The notes below the pieces were generated by a model. It saw only the letters and a list, made by a program, of their open reading frames with translations, had not been told where the DNA came from and did not search any database. The position numbers and the translations under genes were made by a program. From DATIJJ01 sp039936115 (GTDB lineage Bacteria > Pseudomonadota > Gammaproteobacteria > DSM-16500), in NCBI GenBank assembly GCA_039936115.1, contig JBDTIZ010000143.1:1-8590 (forward strand): a DNA stretch of 8,590 bases. The letters are read 5' to 3'. Positions 1 to 5,352 of this stretch are shown here, piece by piece; position 1 is the stretch's first letter; each line of letters opens with the position of its first letter.

Positions 1-1
1 T

Positions 2-61
2 GTTGTAGTTGAAAATCCTAATGCAAGGTTTTTCCATGCAGCACGTCAAAAAATCTTTTAA
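2..61 (+). CDS. possible C-terminal end of a gene entering from the left
   Basis: Frame 2 is open from the window edge and ends at a TAA at 59-61. It gives 19 residues (VVVENPNARFFHAARQKIF). The other two plus-strand frames are closed within the first ten bases. Nineteen residues are too few to recognise a family, and an open frame this short can arise by chance. I record it only because a gene may run in from upstream. Confidence 0.2.
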   Translation, partial: VVVENPNARFFHAARQKIF

Positions 62-140
62 CAAAATCCATGAAACCATCTGCTATTGCTTCAGGTCAAA
101 AGCGGTTGATGTTTTAGTATGAATAGCTCCTGTCGAGTAA

Positions 141-187
141 AAAAAATATAAAAAGGGGTTCAGGCAAGAAGCGTACTAAAAACCCCT
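141..187 (-). terminator. rho-independent terminator after the recombinase remnant
   Basis: On the minus strand, the arm AGGGGTT (187-181) pairs perfectly with AACCCCT (160-154) around a 20-nt loop. It is followed directly by a T-rich tract (complement of the A-run at about 141-153). The first arm overlaps the TAG stop codon of the recombinase remnant. The plus-strand reading lacks a T-run after the stem, so the terminator should work only for minus-strand transcription. The long loop is slightly unusual. Confidence 0.6.
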
Positions 188-377
188 ATAAAAAATCACT
201 AAATTTATTTTTTTCTATCTCATTTAATTTTTTCCGCCGTTTAAGATAGTTGTAAAAAGATGGTCGGCTAATATTATAAATTTTGCAAATCTCTGCGACA
301 GTATTTTTTTGTTCGTCGTATATTTCAATCATTCGATTAATTTGTCTGTTGTCGAGTACTGGTGGTCTACCGCCCAC
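186..377 (-). pseudogene. C-terminal HTH remnant of a serine recombinase (resolvase/invertase)
   Basis: The 63-residue frame starts with GGRPPVLDNRQI and continues into a helix-turn-helix (TVAEICKIYNISRPSFYNYLKRR). This is the pattern of the DNA-binding C-terminus of resolvase/invertase serine recombinases (Hin, Pin, Tn3 TnpR). Such proteins are normally about 180-200 residues, with a catalytic serine near the N-terminus. That whole catalytic domain is missing. The frame stays open upstream to about 446, and the residues just before the GTG (TESQIRAR) resemble the family's linker, so homology probably begins before the annotated start. An in-frame TAA at 447-449 closes it. No ribosome binding site is evident at the GTG. 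I infer a decayed gene, although its terminator survives. An independent small HTH protein is the alternative. Confidence 0.6.
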
Positions 378-453
378 ACGTGCCCTAATTTGGGACTCAG
401 TTTTGACAGATCCTTTATTCCCATAGACTAAATATCTTTTCTTTTTTTATATC

Positions 454-771
454 TCAAAATGGCTTGGGACCTGACGCTTGTAAGCTATACTGCGTCATAC
501 TATACGCTAGACAAAATCCGACGCAAAACCCAAGTACACTAGAAAGCGCAAGATTAGGCATAGCTTCTCTAGGGGCATCTACAATTCTCATGCCTATCGC
601 AAGACATGAGATAATAGCTGGAGCGGTTTTTAATAATTTTGAATTTTTATGAAGCCCTTTCATTTCAAGTTCAGCACAGCTGTATCCAGAACCAAGTCCG
701 GCAACAACTCCTATTCCGAAGGTGGTGGGGAGTAGAGGTAAATGCTGAGCAAAAAATCGTTGTATTGCCAT
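454..771 (-). CDS. small hydrophobic (membrane) protein, unknown function
   Basis: I do not recognise this 105-residue protein. It is rich in Gly, Ala, Leu and Cys, with three hydrophobic stretches: about residues 17-32 (glycine-rich, FGIGVVAGLGSGY), 50-62 and 76-92. This suggests two or three membrane-associated helices. The ATG at 771 is preceded by GGGGA five bases upstream on the minus strand, a passable ribosome binding site. A plus-strand frame (464-652) overlaps it, but that frame has no recognisable start signal and mirrors this one. The gene ends close to the recombinase remnant on the same strand. The coding status is moderately supported and the function is unknown. Confidence 0.45.
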   Translation of the reverse strand: MAIQRFFAQHLPLLPTTFGIGVVAGLGSGYSCAELEMKGLHKNSKLLKTAPAIISCLAIGMRIVDAPREAMPNLALSSVLGFCVGFCLAYSMTQYSLQASGPKPF

Positions 772-982
772 AAAAAGTCCCCGATTTATTTAATTGTTAG
801 TCTAAAAAAACGACCGTTTTAATGAACTAGTATCGTATAGGCATTTGTTCTTAAAATACACAGTTTCAGCTTAAAATAATAGTAGCTTTTGTGCTTAAAT
901 TGAAAAATTCACGTATGATTATGATTTAAAATGATAAAATCATGTGCCGGTAAGGAATTTTACTGGAAATATCATGCATAGT

Positions 983-1007
983 GCGGAAAACTAGGAGACT
1001 CTTCCGC
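983..1007. repeat. short inverted repeat in the intergenic region
   Basis: GCGGAA (983-988) and TTCCGC (1002-1007) form a perfect 6-bp dyad with a 13-nt loop. An overlapping alternative pairs AGACTC with GAGTCT further right. There is no T-run, so a terminator is not supported. The rest of the gap from 772 to about 1098 shows no gene. The dyad could be a regulatory structure, or part of a site for the lost recombinase, but this is only suggestive. Confidence 0.25.
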
Positions 1008-1098
1008 TGTTTCCATTTTTCGAGTCTTCCATAACTTATTAGATAATCAGCAGTTCTTTATATACTAAGGGCAGAAAGTATATTTGCTACTATGCATT

Positions 1099-1145
1099 TT
1101 GACAAATATCTAATAAATATGTTATTGTGTACTCATGGGTACACA
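1099..1145 (+). promoter_or_regulatory. toxin-antitoxin promoter with palindromic operator
   Basis: A consensus -35 box TTGACA (1099-1104) is followed after 18 bp by TATTGT (1123-1128), which has an extended -10 TG at 1120-1121. Overlapping the -10 and expected start site is a perfect 7-bp inverted repeat, TGTGTAC (1126-1132) and GTACACA (1139-1145), around a 6-nt centre. Phd/YefM antitoxins repress their own operons by binding palindromes, and the YefM operator core is TGTACA, so the GTAC-containing arms fit. The operator position would let the antitoxin dimer block RNA polymerase. That binding is inferred and has not been shown. Confidence 0.7.
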
Positions 1146-1169
1146 TAATTATTAGTTGAGGTATATTTT

Positions 1170-1466
1170 ATGGATAACATAATGAAAGTGGGAATGCGTG
1201 AATTTCGTGCCAATCTTCCACAATATCTGATGACATCACTACCAGTTGCTATTACGCGACATGGTGAAACAATAGGGTTTTATATACCAGCGCGACATCA
1301 TCACGAAACAGCCGAATTAGATGCATTAAAACAAGCCGCTTTAAACCTTGAAAGGCTTCTGCTGTCCAGTGGTGTGACTGAAGAGGAACTATTTGCAGAT
1401 TTTCGTGCCGTGCGAGAAGAAAAATCAAAGGAATTTGATGTATTACAAGAAAAAAAGGAAAAGTAA
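1170..1466 (+). CDS. Phd/YefM-family type II antitoxin
   Basis: The 98-residue protein opens with the characteristic N-terminal DNA-binding fold of Phd/YefM antitoxins: VGMREFRANLPQYL followed by LPVAITRHGETIGFYIP (about residues 7-41). The remainder is charged and helical with an acidic/lysine-rich tail, as expected for the segment that wraps and neutralises the toxin. The ATG at 1170 has GAGG (1158-1161) eight bases upstream, which favours it over the internal Met at residue 5. The stop codon TAA overlaps the toxin ATG by one base (TAATG), indicating translational coupling. The protein should bind the PIN toxin and repress the operon through the palindrome at 1126-1145. Family assignment is firm. 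Pairing with the toxin is inferred from the operon layout. Confidence 0.85.
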   Translation: MDNIMKVGMREFRANLPQYLMTSLPVAITRHGETIGFYIPARHHHETAELDALKQAALNLERLLLSSGVTEEELFADFRAVREEKSKEFDVLQEKKEK

Positions 1467-1894
1467 TGACCTTATTAGTCTTAGATGCGAATATTCTTAT
1501 TCGTGCAACATTAGGCAAAAAAGTAGGGCTATATTTAACAACATTTAGCGATAGAGTAGATTTTTTCACACCTGATACTTGTATAGAAGAAGCTGAAAAA
1601 TATTTACCTATTCTTTTTAAGAAACGTGGCATGCCATCTCAGCCCGCATTAGAGGTTTTCTCTTTTGTTAAAAAATTTCTGAAAATAGTAGATGAAAGCA
1701 TTTATCAAGAACGTGCTATTGAAGCACAACAACGAATGAAACGCGATATACGAGATTGGCCAGCAGTAGCAACAGCTCTATTATTTAATTGTCCTATCTG
1801 GACAGAAGATCAGGATTTTTTTGGTGTTGGGATTCCAGTATGGACAACTGATCGTATTCATTTGTTTTTTGATTCTTTGCCTCCAACCGCATAA
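1466..1894 (+). CDS. PIN-domain ribonuclease toxin
   Basis: The 142-residue protein is full length for a PIN-domain toxin. It carries the expected acidic active-site residues: D7 in LVLDANILIRA, E41/E42 in CIEEAEKYL, D97 (or D94) in RDIRDWPAVATAL, and D115/D117 in WTEDQDFFG. These would coordinate Mg2+ or Mn2+ for RNA cleavage. The VATALLFNCPIWTEDQDF stretch is the typical PIN helix followed by strand. Translation starts inside the antitoxin stop codon (TAATG), so expression is coupled to the antitoxin. The RNA target cannot be told from sequence; VapC-type PIN toxins cut tRNAs or rRNA. Pairing of PIN with a Phd-type antitoxin is common. No frameshift or missing catalytic residue is seen, so it is probably active. 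Confidence 0.85.
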   Translation: MTLLVLDANILIRATLGKKVGLYLTTFSDRVDFFTPDTCIEEAEKYLPILFKKRGMPSQPALEVFSFVKKFLKIVDESIYQERAIEAQQRMKRDIRDWPAVATALLFNCPIWTEDQDFFGVGIPVWTTDRIHLFFDSLPPTA

Positions 1895-1904
1895 CCGCGG
1901 TTAT
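1891..1904. repeat. perfect 14-bp palindrome at the toxin stop codon
   Basis: ATAACCGCGGTTAT is perfectly self-complementary, with no spacer, and includes the toxin's TAA stop (1892-1894). It has no loop or T-run, so it is a poor terminator but could be a protein-binding site or recombination site. From here to 2228 (about 330 bases) I see no convincing gene. A second dyad, GTGATA/TATCAC, lies at 1919-1938. Confidence 0.4.
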
Positions 1905-2228
1905 ATACAAATATGTTCGTGATAGTAATATTTATCACAAATAACATAGGGCTTTAGCCAGCTAAAAATTTTACTCGCTCTGTAAATACATCCTGCTCTC
2001 TTTTCTTCTACAACTGCTGATAGAAAAATCGGATGGTTAGCCATTTCTGACTCCGCGTGTATATGCAAGTAAAAGTTACGTATGGAACTGCAACCAATTG
2101 ATTCTAAATAATTTTATCTTAAAAAATAACATTCGATTTTTATGACTGAAAAATCTTACCTAATAATCAGGTTGTTACGAATTCTACAGAACTTTTAGCC
2201 GCATATGCACATGGAGCCATTGTCTTAG

Positions 2229-2474
2229 TTAATGCTTATTTATTTTATGCTGTATAACACTCATAGCAATAATGATTATAAACAATCCAAACAAACATTT
2301 AAGTAAAAAATTAGCCGCTTCCTGCAAAAATTCACTAACCGCTATATTGGACGGTGCAAATAAATCTTGAGAAGATACTGGTTGTAAAAAAAGATGTTTA
2401 AAGAATATTATTGCTAATAAAACAATAGCAAGCACTACAAAGAACTTTTTTTTCCATGCTAACAATCTTTGCAT
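2229..2474 (-). CDS. small two-helix membrane protein, unknown function
   Basis: I do not recognise this 81-residue protein. A basic start (MQRLLAWKKK) leads into a first hydrophobic helix (about residues 11-30, FFVVLAIVLLAIIFFKHLFL). A short polar segment follows, then a second helix (about residues 56-73, LLKCLFGLFIIIIAMSVI) and a basic tail. The positive-inside rule places both ends in the cytoplasm. The ATG at 2474 has AGGCGG five bases upstream on the minus strand, a good ribosome binding site. It stands alone on its strand. A role as a holin-like or toxin-like peptide is conceivable but unsupported. Confidence 0.5.
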   Translation of the reverse strand: MQRLLAWKKKFFVVLAIVLLAIIFFKHLFLQPVSSQDLFAPSNIAVSEFLQEAANFLLKCLFGLFIIIIAMSVIQHKINKH

Positions 2475-2607
2475 TCAAACCGCCTACATTTTTAAAAGAC
2501 ATAATTTATCTATGATAAATAGCCATCTCTAGCACGATAAAACAAATAACTTATTAAAAGTTTAGCATGGAAAATGTACTATTCATAGAATTAGGTACAT
2601 GCCTTCG

Positions 2608-2705
2608 ACTATTGAAAATATTTCCATGAAAAATTATTACACAAAATATTTTTATTTTACTTTCAAGCTCTATCAACCAAGTTAATACTGACCATTAAAT
2701 TTAAC
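2608..2705 (+). repeat. 98-bp perfect direct repeat, copy 1
   Basis: This is identical, base for base, to 7847-7944. The match begins ACTATTGAAAATATTTCC and ends ACCATTAAATTTAAC, and it stops abruptly on both sides: the bases are G before and C after here, against A and T at copy 2. It is AT-rich with no obvious gene. A GTTAA/TTAAC pair sits at its right end. It lies just left of the IS66 element. The 45 bases between it and 2751 (a G+C-richer stretch beginning CTGGGTTTTCGGCAACG) match neither flank and may be a scar of another insertion. Confidence 0.95.
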
Positions 2706-2789
2706 CTGGGTTTTCGGCAACGCTGCGTGACATTCCCCGTATTTAATAACTAATCTATCCGCCTTAATATTCAATTGAGGCAGCAAGCC

Positions 2790-3179
2790 ATGCAAGAAAA
2801 TCTACTATCCTTAGATGAAGTTAAATCCCATTTCGAGCATTGGCGAACAACTCGTAAAAAACAACGTGAAAGAATTCCTGAATATTTGTGGGAACAAGTT
2901 AAAACGCTTATTGGATGTTATTCGCTAACGGATATTACGCAAGTTCTAAGAATCAACATCAGCCAAATAAAAGATAATATCAAAACGCATCCAAGTATTA
3001 ATTTTGTTGAGGCACGAATGGATACGTCTTCATCATTAGCAAGCAAACCAATTACATCGTACCCTCACTCTGAGAGTATATGCTCAATTGAATTGCATCG
3101 TGTTAATGGTGGGATGCTAAAAATAAGCGCGCTTCCAGTTACATCATTACCCGCAATTATCAATCAATTTATGGAGTGA
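2790..3179 (+). CDS. tnpA: IS66-family accessory protein TnpA
   Basis: This is a 129-residue protein with an N-terminal charged helical region (SLDEVKSHFEHWRTTRKKQRERIPEYLWEQ is its hallmark, split here for reading: SLDEVKSHFEHW then TTRKKQRERIPEYLWEQ). A short HTH-like stretch follows (about residues 36-62, YSLTDITQVLRINISQIKDN). The C-terminus (about 90-125) is a beta-rich SIELHRVNGGMLKISALP segment. IS66 TnpA proteins share this layout: an HTH followed by a strand motif of the form IEL..G..I. The ATG at 2790 has GAGG (2777-2780) nine bases upstream, which I prefer over the in-frame TTG at 2775. It overlaps the tnpB start region, the usual IS66 arrangement. The function is needed for transposition but is biochemically obscure. 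Confidence 0.7.
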   Translation: MQENLLSLDEVKSHFEHWRTTRKKQRERIPEYLWEQVKTLIGCYSLTDITQVLRINISQIKDNIKTHPSINFVEARMDTSSSLASKPITSYPHSESICSIELHRVNGGMLKISALPVTSLPAIINQFME

Positions 3180-3181
3180 CG

Positions 3182-3565
3182 ATGTTACAAATCACACCAC
3201 AACACCGATTGTTACTTGCAGTAGAACCAATTGATTTTAGAAAAGGCATCTGCGGTCTTAAAGCCCAATGTCAGCAAAAACTATTATGTGATCCCTTCAG
3301 CGGAACGATATTCGCATTTACAAATCGTGCACGCACATCAGTCAAATTACTCGTATATGATGCAAGTGGATTTTGGTTATGCCAAAAGCGATTTAGCCAA
3401 GGTAAGCTTGCTTGGTGGCCAACAGGTAAATCCTGCACGGTTTCACTTCGCGCAAGTGAGCTGCAAATTCTCTTGGCGCAAGGCGATCCCATGAAAGCAG
3501 CTATTCCAAAAGATTGGCGATGTGTAGCGAATCATGCAACCAGCGATGTTGCTAGGGTATCTTGA
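3182..3565 (+). CDS. tnpB: IS66 family TnpB (Orf2-like accessory protein)
   Basis: The 127-residue protein has the clear IS66 Orf2 signature: LLAVEPIDFRKGICGLKA, then DPFSGTIFAFTNRARTSVKLL, then a Y/F-rich LCQKRFSQGKLAWWP and a C-terminal L..LL segment. The usual length is about 115-120 residues, so it is complete, with a short tail. The ATG at 3182 has GGAG (3173-3176) five bases upstream, which makes it likelier than the GTG at 3176. That GTG overlaps the tnpA stop, so the two genes are coupled. The last 34 bases overlap the end of tnpC on the opposite strand. Confidence 0.85.
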   Translation: MLQITPQHRLLLAVEPIDFRKGICGLKAQCQQKLLCDPFSGTIFAFTNRARTSVKLLVYDASGFWLCQKRFSQGKLAWWPTGKSCTVSLRASELQILLAQGDPMKAAIPKDWRCVANHATSDVARVS

Positions 3566-5184
3566 TAACACCACGGTAGCCAACGCTCCGGCTCTTTAAC
3601 AATTTGACTTTTATGTTCTTGCAGCGCAATGAGGTAATCCAATGGATTAATCCCTGCAAGTGCGCAAGTGTAAATAACACTCGTTAAAACGCCGCCAATC
3701 ATGGCGCCATATTCGGTTTTATAAAATAACCAAGTACGTCGTCCACGAATTGGGCTTTTTAATGCACGCTCCAATACGTTGTTGTCGAGCGGAGCCCCAG
3801 CAATACGTAGAAATTGAGTCAGCTCGTTCCAATGTTTCAACATGTATCGCGTGGCTTTTCCAAGTGAATCATTTGGCTCAACTTGCTTTGTCTCCAACTG
3901 ATGCACAAGGTACTCATGCAATTGATTCATGATTGGAGTGCTGTAGTGTTGGTGATATTCAAGTCTTTCTTGTTTGATCAATCTAGTGGTCAGCTCTTCA
4001 TTTCTATATACAGTGGCAATAAGCTCAATGACTCGAATGCATGGCTCAGGATAAAATTCTTTTAGTTCATCAAATTTGCGAAATCCGTGACTTAAACAAT
4101 TGCAGAGAATGGTATTAAATGATGCGGGAATATTACGACTTAACGCATCGCACATTTGTATAATCTCACCCGCTTGTGCATCACGCTTTTTGAGTAATTT
4201 TTCCATGTTCTCGCCTGCATGCATTGTGCCATTATAAAAAAGCGCAATATCTCGCTGGTCTGTGCGCGACAGAATTCCAGTTGTAAACATGCCCGTGCGC
4301 TTTTTAATTGGGTTCGTGCGATTATGGCGAATGATATCAGTGATCTTAACAGGTGTGTCGTCATTATGAACGAGCTCTCCATTTGCAGCCAGTCGCTCTA
4401 ATGTTGGAAATACAAGAAGTGCAGCACCACCGACCTCTTCTATGAGTTGCCATTGTGTTGATGCTGGTAATGGCACCCCTAGCAAAGATTGAAAATAAGC
4501 TTGTCGGTTGAAAGGAACAGCAACGTAATATTTTTGCAATGCTAGGATTGCTTTAAACGCTGCATCATACTTTTCTGTTCCAACATGATTTGGAACATCC
4601 GCTGAGATGATATAACTGCACGATGCGCAGCGTAATTTATCAATCCAATATTTGTGAACAGCCGCTAAGTTTTGTCCTTTAACGCGCACAACAATGCCTG
4701 GCTCAATGCAATATAATTTACCGCTGCAATGCATTGGGCATGGATCTCCTGCTTTATATTCGGCAGTTGTTAACTGATGCTCAATTGTATTGGTGTAGGC
4801 TGAATGAGGCAAACGGCCATGACCAGGCTTTGGTTTAGCAATTTCATTTGTCGTTACTGGCGTTTCCATTTCAATTGATTCTGGGTTGGTTGGCGTGGTC
4901 GTATCAGTATTATGTTTAGCGTTATCTGTAGTGTCAGATTGCTCCCCATCTTTTGGCTTTTTCTTGTCTCTCTTGCCAAGGCCAAAGAGGAGTCTACGTA
5001 AATTCGATAATTTGATTTTGTGTTCAAGTAGCGCTTTGGGCAGCCAAACAGCCAGTTTAATGCAAGAAATGGCAAAATCCTTGGTGCCGCTTTCTATTTC
5101 ACTCGCTTTAATGGCGGCAATAGCGGCATCGATATCAGCTTGTGATTTATCTACTACTTTGGGTAGCTCTTTGCCGTGATTCAT
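3532..5184 (-). CDS. tnpC: IS66 family transposase TnpC (DDE)
   Basis: From the ATG at 5184 this is a 550-residue protein that seems complete. In order it has a helical N-terminus (about 1-75), a Lys/Asp/Thr-rich low-complexity linker (76-122), a GHGRLP motif, and a Cys-rich zinc-binding region (CPMHC about 149-153, CASC about 186-189). The DDE core follows, with HNDDTPV (D275/D276), MCDALSRN (D346), the CLSHGFRKF helix (H366) and DNNVLERALK (E472). The protein ends WLPWCYQDTL, close to where IS66 transposases end, so it is not truncated. The frame stays open to an ATG at 5298, but that extension would leave the likely element. The start has no strong ribosome binding site. The orientation is the oddity: tnpC normally follows tnpB on the same strand, whereas here it converges with it. 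Confidence 0.9.
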   Translation of the reverse strand: MNHGKELPKVVDKSQADIDAAIAAIKASEIESGTKDFAISCIKLAVWLPKALLEHKIKLSNLRRLLFGLGKRDKKKPKDGEQSDTTDNAKHNTDTTTPTNPESIEMETPVTTNEIAKPKPGHGRLPHSAYTNTIEHQLTTAEYKAGDPCPMHCSGKLYCIEPGIVVRVKGQNLAAVHKYWIDKLRCASCSYIISADVPNHVGTEKYDAAFKAILALQKYYVAVPFNRQAYFQSLLGVPLPASTQWQLIEEVGGAALLVFPTLERLAANGELVHNDDTPVKITDIIRHNRTNPIKKRTGMFTTGILSRTDQRDIALFYNGTMHAGENMEKLLKKRDAQAGEIIQMCDALSRNIPASFNTILCNCLSHGFRKFDELKEFYPEPCIRVIELIATVYRNEELTTRLIKQERLEYHQHYSTPIMNQLHEYLVHQLETKQVEPNDSLGKATRYMLKHWNELTQFLRIAGAPLDNNVLERALKSPIRGRRTWLFYKTEYGAMIGGVLTSVIYTCALAGINPLDYLIALQEHKSQIVKEPERWLPWCYQDTLATSLVA

Positions 5185-5352
5185 GCGAGTAAATTGTCCA
5201 TTGTGAGAGGCGGCAAGACTAACGAATTTTATTATATAAATCAATGCGCTGAGCTGAAAAAAGTCAAGATTGAATCTAGGCTGAGGTGTATGTATCATGC
5301 AGTTCTACAGAAAAGTTATCGGCTTATACCGGATAAGAAGGTAGTAAACAAT

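Larger units (their letters stand above)
2751..5221. mobile_element. IS66-family insertion sequence, tnpAB and tnpC convergent
   Basis: Three genes of the IS66 family are present: an accessory tnpA-like gene and tnpB on plus, and a DDE transposase tnpC on minus that meets them tail to tail. All three seem intact, and the segment is visibly richer in G+C than the DNA either side. The ends are uncertain. The best candidate is an imperfect inverted pair, TAATCTATCCGCCT (2751-2764) and, read inward on the minus strand, TAGTCTTGCCGCCT (5221-5208). It matches at 11 of 14 positions and lies almost equally far from the tnpA and tnpC start codons. I found no 8-bp target duplication and no canonical GTAA-type IS66 terminus, so the boundaries are tentative. 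Confidence 0.75.

Noticed and set aside
464..652. 62-residue plus-strand frame opposite the small hydrophobic protein
   Set aside because: It has no ribosome binding site or family features and lies fully inside the better supported minus-strand gene.
1252..1632. 126-residue minus-strand frame across the toxin-antitoxin genes
   Set aside because: It is antisense to two genes with clear Phd and PIN signatures, so it is a shadow.
2141..2253. Short plus-strand peptides (ATG at 2141, and a frame ending near the tail of the 81-residue gene)
   Set aside because: One stops after 18 codons. The other has no start codon and overlaps the opposite gene, so neither can be supported.
3231..3494. Plus- and minus-strand frames inside tnpB (also 3271-3492)
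   Set aside because: Both are alternative frames of a clear TnpB and have no own start signals.
3750..5179. Several 60-97-residue frames on both strands within tnpC
   Set aside because: They are overlapping frames of a complete DDE transposase, without ribosome binding sites or recognisable domains.
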